Part shown: positions 1 through 11,305 of the stretch, in pieces | How the letters are laid out: every line of letters starts with the position of its first letter | Numbering within the stretch: position 1 is the stretch's first letter | Assembly (NCBI GenBank): GCA_030737875.1 | Contig: CM060926.1 | Location: forward strand, 321,909,922-321,973,921 | Direction of reading: 5' to 3' | DNA from: Allium sativum | Lineage: Eukaryota; Streptophyta; Magnoliopsida; Asparagales; Amaryllidaceae | DNA length: 64,000 bases | The notes under the pieces: model-generated | The model's database searches: none | Seen by the model: only the letters and a program-made list of their open reading frames with translations | Told to the model about the DNA's origin: nothing | Position numbers and translations under genes: made by a program

Positions 1-1342
1 GATCGGGATCAGATATATTATCTGGAACACTCCGTATGGCATTAGCATTGCGAATCAAATATAATTAAGATAATTGAAGACGAAGTTATGCAAGGGCTGC
101 CTGTTTACAGAATAGTCCCTTCGGATTGTCCAATCCTAAGACAACTTGAATGGATGAACATTTGACATAGTATATATGGTAGATCGCGTAAGTTGATCGT
201 TTCAAACATATTTACGTTGGTGGCGGAGGAATTCGTTCCTCTTAGCTCATACCCATGGTATTTTTGGGGGAATCAATTTGTGATTTGACGGGTATGACGA
301 TGTGGCATTCAAATTAAATAAAAAGTGATATGTTAAAGATACGTTATGACCTCAAGCCTCATCAACTGGGAAATGACGGAAATGGGGCAGGCAGCATGGC
401 TAAGTGGGCCGCATCCAATTAGGTATATTGTCACCATCTTGAGAATACTTATATTTGTTACTTCTTTCGCTTCTGTATCTCCCGGGAACGATTATGTTGT
501 TATACCAACCGTAAGGTGATAATATATTCTGAACATTCAAGGAAATGAACGGTCGGTCATGTGTGGCCGAGTTACAAGATGTTCTTGTCGAACTCCAGTG
601 TATCGCTTCTAGAGTACACTGATCGGAGGGTGGATCCATACCTTGTCATAGTTGGAATCCATTCCCCAATAAGAGCCCGCGGCTTTGATTGTATCTTATA
701 TATGTAGAACATGAGATGAAAGTGTTTCTGCTAGATTTATATTTACTTGATCTAGACATTATTATAATATCAAACTAGTATCGTTTTAGAAAAATATTTG
801 GGTTATCGTAAGGTAAAAACCATCCGTGTTTATGTGTGGATCGGTCTTACGATTATCTTTAGGTTCAAAAGGACTTTTGAAAGTTAAATCAAATGATTTG
901 AGTTTACTCACACCAGTCACATGACTGACCCAGAGTTTATTTTGTTTTGTTTTCCCTAAACTCTTGGGTGCCCAATTTTGTACGGGCAGTCAAGTAGTCG
1001 GGATTTTATAGATACTTGAAGAGCTGGAGCAGGAGGCTTCAGGATTATATAGCTATTGTTATTTTTGCTGTGTTGTAAGTGTTATACTCTAATAATGGTA
1101 CTGTATACACATACTGATTTTATTTCAAAGATATGTTATCTATTATATGTTGTTTATTCCGCTGTGAGATTCGTGTTTACTCAGATGTTGTATGTTCTTC
1201 TTCTTCTTCTATTCTAAGTTTCTATCTTATCTATTCTCACCCTCTAATTTCTTTCATGGACTATCTGGTATTTCCGATGCTTGAATAGTCAACATTGAGT
1301 TTATGTCGGTTACTCAGGATCGCAAAAACCCGGGTCGTTACA
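1..1342 (+). repeat. Decayed LTR relic, D/F-like family, left end outside window
   Basis: This stretch matches, in the same order and at low identity, the right-hand two kilobases of the 10406-17619 LTR. Recognisable blocks are the ggcggcggag-like segment near 220-260, the stretch with a run like tatcaaac..cgttttag near 765-795, and the block containing cacaccagtcacatgactgac near 910-930 followed by a gggtgccc segment. It ends at a cgttaca terminus at 1342, as expected of an LTR end. No primer-binding site follows, so it is a solo or truncated LTR. Its other end and any target duplication lie outside the window. Confidence 0.6.
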
Positions 1343-1409
1343 TTCATAATCGTAATCCATTCCGAGGAGGAGCATTTCTACGCGTTTGCAGGGGTGAGCA
1401 TGTGACCAT

Positions 1410-1757
1410 TTATTAATCCAAAATTTGACAGCATGGTTGTTGAGGTGGGTTACATAGGTACAAGGGGGTGGAAATGCCTTCATAGAATTGCGTCTTGACA
1501 TAGAGAAAACGATGGTCAACAAAAGACCAGTCACATGCGTCCGCGTGAATAAGGCAACCCATTGTCTTCAAACTTCTCTTATAGCTTCTGAGCTATTTCT
1601 TAGGAATTCAGGGAAGCCACTAATCTTTACCCATGTTTCTTGCTTAAGGAGGGTTCAGGGGTTTCTTTGTGGGTGGTAGCTTGTTGGAGAAGAACGGAGC
1701 CGTCATCTTTAGTCAGGATTTTTAGTGTAGAGCGTGGTTTTTTGTGCCAGCGTCTGG
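1410..1757 (-). pseudogene. Degraded DUF4283-like coding relic
   Basis: Reading the minus strand from about 1757 gives peptide-like sequence containing TWVKISGFPEFLRNSS, then a stop and a frame change near 1580, then GCLIHADACDWSFVDHRFLY. The pattern W-V-x-I-S-G-F-P, later a G, then D-x-R-x-L-x-V-K-T resembles the DUF4283 domain. In plants that domain is found in LINE-type ORF1 and zinc-knuckle proteins. The domain call is recognition by eye of a short, broken stretch. It could instead be a fragment of another host gene. No intact start, stop or flanking structure remains, so no function is claimed. Confidence 0.33.
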
Positions 1758-1949
1758 AAAGTTAATGAAGAAAGAATTAAAATGTAAATCTAATTTACAA
1801 TTGTGAATATCTAGTACACAAAACCACGTTTCATTAAAATAATATCTAACATAGTCTTTACTCAAGGATTTAGTTTTGATACTTGTTCAAACATAGCTGA
1901 ATAGACTAACACTGGTCTGAACTTTACTGTGGAAATAACACTTATCCTT

Positions 1950-2470
1950 ATTTTTCTGAAATCGTTCCATGTTGTTGTTTTCTTTTGCTACTCGCCTTTC
2001 TCTTTTACTTATATAAAAGAAGATTGCTGTAAAACAAACATCCACACTTCATTTTGTTTTCATTCCATTCCCTTTTCATTTTCCAATCTCCATCTTCCGT
2101 TCAAATTAAATCATCACCAAATCACACTACTTCTTCCCTTCATCCCTTTGTCGCTAGCGCACCATCAGTTGCCTCCAGTGACTAATCGATCGACCCTCCT
2201 CAAAAATCGGACTTCTTCCTCCTTCTTCTTTTTTGCTACCGAAACCGCTGCCTTTATCATTCAAAACTACCATCAAGTTTCAGCAAACCACCAGAGACAA
2301 CGTTGCTACATGATCGACCATCTCATCCAAAACCGCTAACCCAACTCCACCTTTCGAGCTGCAGCCATCACTGGAAGAACCACGCTCTCTTTTAGTCATG
2401 AGCGACACCCATGTTATACCTCTTTATCCACTGCTATTTCAATTGTGAGTTTACTACACGAATTTCTAAT
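1950..2470 (+). promoter_or_regulatory. Promoter-like tract with TATA box and CT-rich leader
   Basis: A TATA-like tatataaaa lies at 2010-2018. It is followed by about 400 bases rich in C and T, typical of plant 5' leaders, and by a possible 5' splice site (aattgtgagt) near 2440. No convincing coding sequence follows. The long open frame over this tract is low-complexity Ser/Phe/Leu sequence without family resemblance. It could be the 5' end of a lost gene, a non-coding exon, or chance composition. Confidence 0.3.
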
Positions 2471-2985
2471 TTTAGGCATTTTGACTTCAATAAAATCTAA
2501 AACCTACTAGCCATTTTTTGGTTTGTGGTTTGCTGCCATTGTTGTTGCATGCCCTATCATTGTCTGTTTGATGTTTTGACCATTTATAGACGTAGAGGTT
2601 GATGTGTAAATGTGTATAAATATATATTCTTGTATGTGTATATGTATCTCGTTGGCATATGTATATACATAAGAATATGCACTGCCATGATTCCTTGCGC
2701 AAGCTATTTGCGAGACAAAAATAAACTTACACCCTGACTTGTTAAGAATAATTTCAACATACCCTTATTTGCTTTAAAATTGAATTTGCATATGTTTAAG
2801 CACATTTATATGTATATATGTGTGAAATTGGTACCGTTAACATTGTCTCTTCTATATTTTGATATGGCATGTAACAAACCACACTGCCGAGATTCCTTTT
2901 GTGCCTCTGCTTGCTTCTGTATATATGTGTTTTGTAGTAGTTCTGTTAGACATTGATATGCCTTGTTACCTCTATAGCTCTCTTT
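2471..2985. other. AT-rich intergenic sequence, nothing recognised
   Basis: The stretch contains many tatgtgta/tatatgta runs. I see no gene, RNA or repeat boundary that can be supported. Open frames here are short and low-complexity. Confidence 0.5.
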
Positions 2986-3098
2986 TTTTGTTGTTTCTAT
3001 CTCTGTACACCTTTGTATTTGTCTTTGGTATAACAATAAAATGGTAGGGGGCCATTTAACCCCCGTCGGCTTTGTCAAAAAAAATAAAAAATAAAATG
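2986..3098 (+). repeat. Possible non-LTR retroposon 3' tail
   Basis: T-rich sequence leads into ggcc..aacccccgtcggctttgtc and then an A-rich tail with spaced T residues (about 3075-3096). Plant LINE and SINE copies often end this way. No body of an element could be identified upstream and no target duplication was found, so this is an inference from the tail alone. Confidence 0.28.
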
Positions 3099-3488
3099 TT
3101 TCTATATATATAACTGGGAACATATACTTTGTGTGCATGTTGACTAATTGCTCATTTGTGATGGCCTTCGGCCAAATTCACCTACCCTTGTTCGAACTTG
3201 AAAAAAAGTGGCTTATGTTACTTTTGCCACACTTAAACCATACACATATGTTAGTATACATACATTAGTTTGAACAATGAACTAATTTAGAGAACGTTGG
3301 TAAATTTCTGGTTTACCTTGTTCTAAAATCTTGAGATACTTGATTCATATACACACCCCCCTATTATCTTACTTTATAAATCAAAAATATATTATCCATA
3401 CACTCCTTCCATTTTGCATTTTAAAATGCATGTTGCTTTATCATTTATACATAGGAGTAATAATAGCATGCACATATATGTTCCAATG
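3099..3488. other. Left flank of the array, with target duplication CAATG
   Basis: This is AT-rich sequence with no gene. Its last five bases, 3484-3488, are CAATG. The same five bases occur at 45414-45418 directly after the last LTR of the array. Before insertion, 3488 was joined to the sequence now at 45419. Confidence 0.85.
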
Positions 3489-4778
3489 TGTGATGATCCC
3501 AAAATCCGAGGGGCGGTATTAAGGATAATCATTGGAATATAACACATTAATCATCATAGCAGAGAACAGATAATAGCAGAAACAGTAAGTAGAATAATTT
3601 TACATGGATATGACAGCGGAATCACAACATGTAATAACATCAGAATAGCATAGCGTGGGATATAACTTAGTAAATAAAAGGAAAGTGATCAGTCATCATC
3701 GCCAGAGGCGGAATACATACATGCAGTGAGACATAATAAGGTTATCAGTCTACATCGCCGAAGGCGGAATACATATACATATAGTAAGAAATACGGAAAG
3801 TAAACCAGTCTGCATCGCCCGTGGCGGAATCATAATATAAGTACAGTAATGGCGGAAAATGTCAAAGTCATCTCTGTGAAGTCAGCCTCGCCATAAGCCA
3901 AAAATGCACTCTATGCAGTAGTGCAGAGCCAAAAACAAACTGTCACCTGTGTACTAGGCTGCCCGTGTGAAAATAAGGGCACCCGCGTTTGCAAAGTGAA
4001 ACAAACAACGAGTCAGTCATGGGGACTGGCATGAGGAATCTATTTAACAGTTAAACAACAGTAATAGCAAATCATAGGACCACGCCACTTTCGCGGAACG
4101 GGTTTACTCCAGTGATTGCTAGTGCATTTAAAACAAAGTAAATTCTTTTAAAACAACACAATGCTTTTTAAAAGAATGAAGCCATTATATGACTAAGGTC
4201 CCATCACACAATGCAACGCAAGCCGAAGGATAGAGTTTTACCTTATAATAGCCAAATATGCTTGATACGTATAAAGCAAAATCATTTGATATTATTACTA
4301 GTGCATATATGTTTCAAAAACGAATAGCATCATAAATATCAATCATGGACGGCATAAGTGACCCATACCACTATGTCGCCATACTAGTTCTACAATCAAG
4401 TCCGTTATTTCGTATTGGAAATTGGATTTCCGTCATGAGTCGAGGCAAGGAGAAAGCTCCTCTCCGCTTCGAGGCACTCTAGCAAATGCCTCGGGACTAC
4501 GCACTCTGGGTAACCCCTGGATGCTTCAGGGTCGGTCCTCTCTTACGTTTGAGGATTATTTATTCCTGAACACACGTTTCCCGGTCCTTACAGACCTATA
4601 ATCGAGGCGCCTCGCATTCCAACAACCACAAAGGTGAAAAGTAGATATATATGTCAGGGCTGGTAACTCACTGACACCACCATAGCTAGAAAGAAACGTC
4701 ATGCTCTCCCTGCAGTCTGTATCCCGTTTTTAACTCATACCGGGGTGTGAGGCTCACGAATCCACGAAATACACAAAG

Positions 4779-4995
4779 CTAGGCCACGTAGACCGTGCTT
4801 TGATCATCATCCACAAGACTTTGCTTTGCAACAGAAGCCTTGATCACAGCATCTTGGCATGCCACATAGGCAGTCCACTCCATACGATTGATTTCCATCG
4901 ATATATAACCCCTGAGCTCGTGCGTCTCAGAGAAGGGCGTTAAGCAAAAGAATAAATTCTCCGCCGCCAAACAGATATATATTTAACAGAGATCA
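4779..4995 (-). repeat. Conserved LTR block in LTR A
   Basis: In element orientation the block runs from a TATA-like taaatatatat through tttggcggcggagaatt and cttaacgcccttctctgag to cttgtgg.tgatgatc. It is the most conserved LTR part between families: 30292-30505 (B), 40799-41012 (C), about 16250-16470 (D), 24660-24880 (E) and 50400-50625 (G). F keeps only its downstream half. A 63-codon frame is open in A, B and C but lacks ATG and is broken in D and E, so conservation is probably not for protein. Confidence 0.75.
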
Positions 4996-5544
4996 ATCAG
5001 TATAGAAAAAAATCCAATGTCAGACACACAGTCCATTTACAAGTCCGTTCTGGGTCTGAACGAAACCGGAGGCGTCTAATTCCTCGTATATCCGTCCAAT
5101 CAACACATACGTTCAGACGGCTACTACTTCCGTCCCCTTCCGGTAGCTACTCCGGTCAGGAACCTCTTAGCGCCCATCCAACCGATACGAAGATCGTCGG
5201 TCTTGAATCATCCTTGCATTTTCCAATTCGAATCGCTCGATAAATTATTTGAAATAAGGGTTAGCTCGGCCTTTTTAAATAATCCACGTCATTAGAATTT
5301 AAATCGATTCTTTCTATGGGTATATTGTTCGACATCCATCTTTCGGTTCTTTAGTGTTATTTTCTTGTCATACACATACAACCATCAAATATCAAACAAT
5401 TCAAGCCCAATTAGTTTATTTGCAATCTATGTTGCTTATAATATTTTATAACGATTTTTCGCCATTTTTATCTATTTAAAAATGGCCATATTTAATTAAA
5501 CGACGTTTCAGGTCGTGCCGTGGCACTGACGCTGTTTTTCCCCT

Positions 5545-5985
5545 AATTTATTTTACACATATCGGAAAATCTAACCATTGGATTTCTACGAAGTCTATAT
5601 CAGTGGCAAGATATTCCCAAAGCGAATCCAACGGTTCCAGTTTCGTGAGAATCCGACGGTCGGATCTTCCACACTAGTCGTTTGAAGTTACGGTTTCAAA
5701 ATTCGAACTGCAGCGTCGTTATTCGATTTAATTTAATTATATTTATATTTATATATAAATATAAACGATTCTGGCACTGTTTTTCTTCAGATTTGAATTA
5801 AACATTCCGGACAATCCAACCATTGGATTTTTACAAGGTTGGTGCCGTTGGGAAGATACTTCCAAGGCGAACCCAGCGGTTGCGGTTTCGGGAAAAACCG
5901 ATGGTCGGATTTCTCGTACTAATCATTTCAAATTACGATTCCGAAACATGAACTGCACGGCCTCTATTTCCTTTAATTATACTTA
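5545..5985 (-). repeat. Two diverged copies of a ~200-bp block in LTR A
   Basis: 5545-5745 and 5790-5985 share the order: attggattt..acaa/cgaag, a gggaagatattcccaa-like phrase, cgaacccaacggtt-like phrase, ccgacggtcggat-like palindrome, then a tcgtttgaagttacg-like phrase. The same pair is in B and C. D, E, F and G carry one recognisable copy each. Confidence 0.6.
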
Positions 5986-6960
5986 TATTTATATATATAA
6001 ATATAGTTCATTCTATAATTTCAACTATAGTTCATTCTATATTTTCAACTTCGTTTACGCTTCAAATATTTCACTAACGCCTTAATATTTCGAAAAATTT
6101 CACCATAACCTCCTTCGTACGCGGAGGGGTTTTGAAATTTATTGGGCCGTATTAGTTACCCAATAAATCCTAAAAAGCATTTACATATTTATAATGATAT
6201 ATTTTGGTGTTTACGGGGGAGCATGTATAGATAATCACTCCAGAGAATAAATTCTCGTCACCCCGTTTCCGTGTGGAAATAAATAGTCCATGTGCCGTAT
6301 CTAATAACTAGAGCGACGTGATTATTGTCAACTCCAGACCCGTGTGGGGTTTTTATTAATCAGGCAATTTATCGTTATAATTTATATAGTCCATATCAGT
6401 CATCAGTTCAACCTGTAGTATATAGTCATCGCTATACAAGCCTCTTGCTTGTATGGTAAACCTTCCACCTCGTCACACAAGCTCCAGTTGCTTATGTGGA
6501 ATATGATGAAGTATGCCTATCGTCAAGAAGTATGCCATGTAGTGTAGTTCAAAATTAATTGTTACTATCCTATGGCGTTATTTATTATTTCACACAGAAT
6601 AACCAGCACTCCACATCCAATGTCATTCACAGGAGTTGATATATAAATAAAATTGCGCAGCCAACTCATCAAGGTTTACCTATTTGTCGGGCACGCAAAT
6701 AATTTCTTTACTCTACAGCTAATCCATTTTTCCTGTTCAACACAAGTATATATATGTAGAACAATGCTAATAATAATATTTCTAGCAAACTATCATTTAT
6801 TTCAACACATGTGTATTTTTATCTAAGCGTATACATGATAAAAGAAATATTTTTATCATCAAAAATATTTATTTAACACGTGAATGTTTTTAACACTTCA
6901 TGTTCACAATAAAGGTGTAGTTTTTATTGTTGATTCATTTTATTTTAAAATACGATAACA

Positions 6961-7400
6961 TTCAACACATGAATTTCAACTCGACGAACAAATTGCAATT
7001 CAACACATGAACATTCTATATAGTTTGTATATATATAAAAATGTGATTTTTATCGCTAAAGCCATTTGTTTAAATTCAAATAATATTCAACAAATGAATT
7101 TCAACTCAACGAATGAATTGCAACTCAACACATGAATATTCGATATAGTTTGTATATATATAAAAATGTGATTTTTATCGCTAAAGCCATATTTTTAAAT
7201 TCAAATAATATTCAACACATGAATTTCAACTCAACGAATGAATTGCAACTCAACACATGAATATTCGATATAGTTTGTATATATATATTAATGTGATTTT
7301 TATCGCTAAAGTTATTTGTTTAAATTCAAATAATGTTCAACACATGACTTTCAACTCAACAAATGAATTGCAACTCAACACATGAATATTCGATATAGCA
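6961..7400 (-). repeat. 125-bp tandem repeat in LTR A, about 3.5 copies
   Basis: The phrase ttcaaca.atga..ttcaact recurs at 6961, 7086, 7211 and 7336, an exact 125-bp period. Units contain tcaacacatgaat and tgtgatttttatcgctaaag. The last unit diverges after about 7400. Confidence 0.9.
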
Positions 7401-8269
7401 TATGTAATTTATTTCAACGAATGAAAATTATTCTAACACATAAATATTTCAGAAAATTTCGGCACCATAACGGCAGGGTAGTTAAAACCGGAACTGTCCC
7501 TAGTACAGCTCCTCGCTCTACCTTAAAACATCGCGGTTTTTGACAATGGGGATCATACGTCTAGTTCGCACGCAGGCGTCATGTTTTATTTTCAATTCCA
7601 CAATCCTATTCTATTTTGTTTCAACCGCAAGAGGGTATTTTTCAACCACAAAGGTATTTTTCAACCACAATATCAACCACAAACAATTATTTCCAACCAT
7701 TCGTCATACCATATAATATCACGTCAATCACAAGCAATAAAAATCGTCCATGGTATGTGGACGAGGGGAGTGTGTGTGTATATATATATATATATGTATG
7801 TATGTATATAATATAATATAATATAATAATTCATTTGCGTTTCATCACAATTTAAAGCATATATGTTTCATTCAACGCTTGTATAATTTATTCATCGCTA
7901 ATATAACTTATACAACACATGTACATGAGGTATACAATGCGTATATAATTTACACTTCACTTATATAATTTATACAACACGATTTCATTCACACAAATAG
8001 TTTAGATTCCTCACATTGGTTATTGCAGTGCTAAAAATCGTAGGAAGGTCAGAAAAATCCGCGGCTTCGTCTAGAATGTAGAGAGCCTCCTTGCGGTCAC
8101 GGTGTCTCCTGTTTCATCAAATTTCGTTAAAGAACGAAAAAGATATTATTTTTCAAAGTTTTGCAATGCTTTATAGTGTAAAAACAGTTTAAAATTATAT
8201 AACCCGTTAGTTTTCAAACCTGCTCAAATTTAGGTTTTGATTTTTCTCTCGATTCGTTGCTCTATAGGT

Positions 8270-8530
8270 TGATCAGATTGTCGGACGTTGTCGAGGGAGG
8301 TAAGAGCTTTCTGGCGCCACCAGTCTCCTCCAGTTCGACGTCGAGAGGAACCCTGGGCGGCGGCTTAAACGTGCCGACTTTGGAGCGTCAGAACTCGATG
8401 GCGGCGCCTCTGATGGTGGCGAGACTGGGTCGAATGTGGAGAGGGGACTAAGGCGGTCAGAAGCTTTAACTGGCGGAGGCGGCGAAATCGACTGAGGTGG
8501 CGGCAAAGTCGATGAGAAGCTTCGTGCTTC
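8270..8530 (-). repeat. GC-rich leader-like island in LTR A
   Basis: This block stands out from the AT-rich LTR by its GCC/CGG-rich composition. Equivalent islands are at 33775-34040 (B), 44276-44540 (C), 11340-11720 (D), 19600-19970 (E), 59010-59360 (F) and 53400-53580 (G). The position 0.8-1.2 kb into the LTR is kept although the sequence differs between families. A 77-codon Pro/Ser-rich frame crosses it in A, B and C but begins with TTG rather than ATG. Confidence 0.65.
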
Positions 8531-8555
8531 CTGAGTCGTCCAAATCGCTGGCGGC

Positions 8556-8611
8556 TAGGGTTTCCTTCATATTTTTTTTAAAGAAAAATTCCTATTGGTC
8601 CGAGCTTTATA
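8556..8611 (-). promoter_or_regulatory. Candidate LTR promoter, LTR A: TATA-like box and telo-box
   Basis: On the minus strand TATAAA (8611-8606) is followed about 45 bp later by AAACCCTA (8563-8556), then the GC-rich island. The arrangement TATA, short gap, AAACCCTAGCCGCC leader resembles plant housekeeping gene 5' ends. If used, U3 is about 0.8 kb and R plus U5 about 5.1 kb. Transcription start is inferred, not shown. Confidence 0.5.
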
Positions 8612-9408
8612 GGAAGTTTTAAATAGTGTTTTTGCAAACGGACTCCTTTTTAAACCCAACGACTGTCGCCCCTAGCTAAATACCCCCATTCGGGACATAA
8701 TGGGATATGTTTCGTTGGCCAATTCGACTGTTACAGTCAGTTATTTTTCAATTTAAAATAAAAAAAAACATTCGATATTTAATTTAAATGTACATTTCAA
8801 TTTGCCAGGGCCACAAACTGAATCAAAAAATTCTAGAAAAATAAATCTAGCTTTGTTTTGACGATATGGTCCTAACAAAACCAGTTTCGTCGAATTCTAA
8901 GCTCGTTTGAAAAACGGCCATTTTTCGGTCGACCCATTTTAACAGAATTTGACCAATCACATTTTCTTTTGCCCCGCTCACATACTAGCTTCAAAAATTA
9001 TGAAATTTGAAACTTAGCAATAATTTGACATCCCGGACCCAACAAAAGTGGTTTCGTCGAATTCCGAGGTCGTATGCAAAATATCAATTTTCAAGGGCTA
9101 TATATGCTATATAGCGACCTTTCTGAAAATTCATTTGGCCATAACTTTTTATTTCCGTTATGAAATTTCGATTTTTTGGATTCGTTAGAAAGGTATTCAT
9201 AAACAGATTTAAATATTTTCAGTTTCGCTAAAATCCGTTATATTTTCCACCCGGTACAGTCAGACAAAGTTTATATTCAAAATTTCAAGCTGCAATACTA
9301 TACCCAATTCTATATTTTATTGAAATAGGATATTTCAACAATTCAAATTCTTTGGTAATAACCTAATTTAAAATTTTTAAACTGGTTCACTTTTTCCGGG
9401 TTATTACA

Positions 9409-9420
9409 ATCTCCCCCACT
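9409..9420 (-). promoter_or_regulatory. Polypurine tract, internal copy 1
   Basis: AGTGGGGGAGAT directly precedes the start of LTR A on the minus strand. This is the usual plus-strand primer position in LTR retrotransposons. The same twelve bases occur at 18644-18655 in the nested element. Confidence 0.85.
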
Positions 9421-9509
9421 TAAAACTTTTCGTCCTCGAAAAGGAAATTGCAGCTAAGCAGGAAATAAAATGTAAATGCAAAGTATTGTAAAGGTACCTT
9501 GCACAGGAG

Positions 9510-10405
9510 TTAGTCAGAGATGTCCACTCTGCATTTGGGGTAGGCTTGTTTAATGCTTTCCTCAGTCTCCCAAGTACAGTCTCTAGGATCACTACTCCAC
9601 TGCACTTTGACTAGATGAATCTTTTTCCTCCTCAGCTCTCTAGTTTCTTTGCCAACTATCTTTAATGGCTCTCTTCTGAGTGCCAATTCTGGAGTTATGT
9701 CAATATCATGTTGCGCTGCTTCGTCCACAATAAGGTCGGGATCATGAACATGTTTTCTGAGTTGAGACACGTGGAACACATCATGTATACCAGGCAACCA
9801 ATTAGGTAATGAAACCCTATATGCAAGAGTTCCAATCCGTTCAAGTATAGGAAAGGGACCAATAAATCTCGGTGCCAACTTCCCAGTCTTGCCAAATCTG
9901 ATTACTCCTCGCATTAGAGAAACCCTTAAATAAACATAATCGCCAATGGCAAACGATATATCCCTTCTTCTCGCATCAGCATAACTTTTCTGTCGGCTCT
10001 GTGCGGTTTTCAATCGCTTCTTAATGAAATCGACTTTATCCGATGCTTCTCGAATCATATCGGGCCCTAACACAAGTCTGTTGCCAGGTTCTACCCAACA
10101 TGCGGGAGATCTGCACGGTCTACCGTATAAAGCTTCAAATGGAGACATTCCCAAATTTGCTTGATAGCCATTGTTGTAAGAGAATTCGGCTAAATGTAAG
10201 TGATCTTCCCATGAGCCTCCAAAATCTATAACGCATGCTCGCAATAAATCTTCTAGAATTCTATTCACCCGCTCGATTTGGCCGTTTGACTGAGGGTGAT
10301 AAGCGGTGCTTAGATTCAATTTAGTCCCCAATTCTGCCTGGAATGCTTCCCAGAATTTGCTAGTAAACCGGGGATCTCTATCACTGACTATATTGAGTGG
10401 CACTC
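9510..10405 (-). pseudogene. Integrase C-terminal half plus chromodomain, internal copy 1
   Basis: This is the downstream part of the copy 1 polyprotein, cut from its upstream part (25402-28738) by the nested element. The open frame of 297 residues has SDRD with the second catalytic aspartate at residue 8 and the catalytic glutamate at residue 44 (35 residues between, the DDE spacing). A GPY/F-like KLAPRFIGPFPI lies near 175-186. A chromodomain follows at about 247-290 with KIVGKETRELRRKK and TWETEESIKQAYP. Chromodomains on integrase are thought to direct integration to heterochromatin. This part has no internal stop or frameshift and ends at a TGA/TAA-type stop at 9510. Its frame is continuous with the upstream part once 10406-25401 is removed. 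Confidence 0.9.
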
Positions 10406-11305
10406 TGTAACAACCCGAAAATCTGGGCCAGTTTAAAATTTTTATTTTGGCAATTTTAGCGAATTTGATTATTTAAAATGAATTATTTTAAATAAAATTG
10501 GCGAGAAATTTATTTTGAATATAATTCGAACGTATATATTATACGCGTCGTCGTTAGAATATAAATAATTATATATAACTATAAATAGAATTGAAAATGG
10601 CGCGGTAGTTCGATAATTCGATTTCAAACTTCAATTGAATGTACCGGGTGCAAAACAATCCGGATTTTAGTGAAACCAAAAATAATGGAATCTAATAGTG
10701 AATATCTTTCCAACGAATCCGAAAAATCAAAAGTTCGTAGCGGGAATCAAAAGATATGTCCAGTTGAAAATTCTGAATAGTCGCTACGGAATTCAGGCCC
10801 TTAAAAATAGACATTTTGCAAACGACCTCGGATTTCGACGAAACCACTTTGGTTGGATCCGTGATGTCAAGTTATTGCTAGATTCCAAATTTCATAATTT
10901 TTCAAATCAATATGTGAGCGTGGCAAAGGAAAACGCGTTTGACCAGTTTCAGTTGATTTTAATCGACTGGAAAATGGCCATTTTTCCAACGGTCTCAGAA
11001 TTCGACGAAACTAGTTTTGTTAGGACCGTATCGTCAATACGAAGCTAGAAAATATTTTTCTGCAATTTATAGAGTTCGTATGTGACCCTGGTAAATTGAA
11101 ATGTATGTTTAAAATAGAATATATAGATTTAAATGTAAATTCAATGGAAACTGATTGTAACGATCAAATCAGCTTGCGATACTTATCCCATAGCGTCCGG
11201 AATGGGGGTAATTAGCTAGGGGCGACAGTCGTTGGGTCCGATTTGCAGTTCGATTTAAAAAGCAACTTAAAAGGAGAAAAAAATTAATTAATAAATAAAA
11301 TAAAA

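Larger units (their letters stand above)
3489..9408 (-). repeat. LTR A, 3'-most LTR of the array (5920 bp)
   Basis: Aligns from end to end with 29002-34911 and 39507-45413. In element orientation it starts at 9408 with TGTAATAACCCGG and ends at 3489 with GGGATCATCACA. In that direction it holds a degenerate three-fold repeat in U3 (about 9260-8810), a TATA-like CTATAAAG and telo-box (8611-8556), a GC-rich island (8530-8270), 125-bp tandem repeats (7400-6961), two related blocks around 5985-5545, and a conserved block at 4995-4779. It differs from B and C by scattered substitutions of a few per cent. Confidence 0.93.

Noticed and set aside
1929..2339. 136-codon + strand frame
   Set aside because: Low-complexity Phe/Ser/Leu translation of a CT-rich leader-like tract, without recognisable domain.
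4779..4970. 63-codon frame conserved in LTRs A, B and C (also 30292-30483 and 40799-40990)
   Set aside because: It begins with TTG rather than ATG and is broken in D and E. The DNA block is conserved but a protein is not supported.
8273..8506. 77-codon Pro/Ser-rich frame in LTRs A, B and C (also 33778-34011 and 44276-44509)
   Set aside because: It starts with TTG, lies in the GC-rich leader-like island and shows no family resemblance. Its openness follows from composition.
10698..11048. 116-codon + strand frame in LTR D and its copy at 18948-19298
   Set aside because: It starts with GTG and lies over the degenerate U3 repeat; the similar frame at 59692-59976 is on the strand that corresponds to the same repeat, so it is repeat sequence, not a gene.
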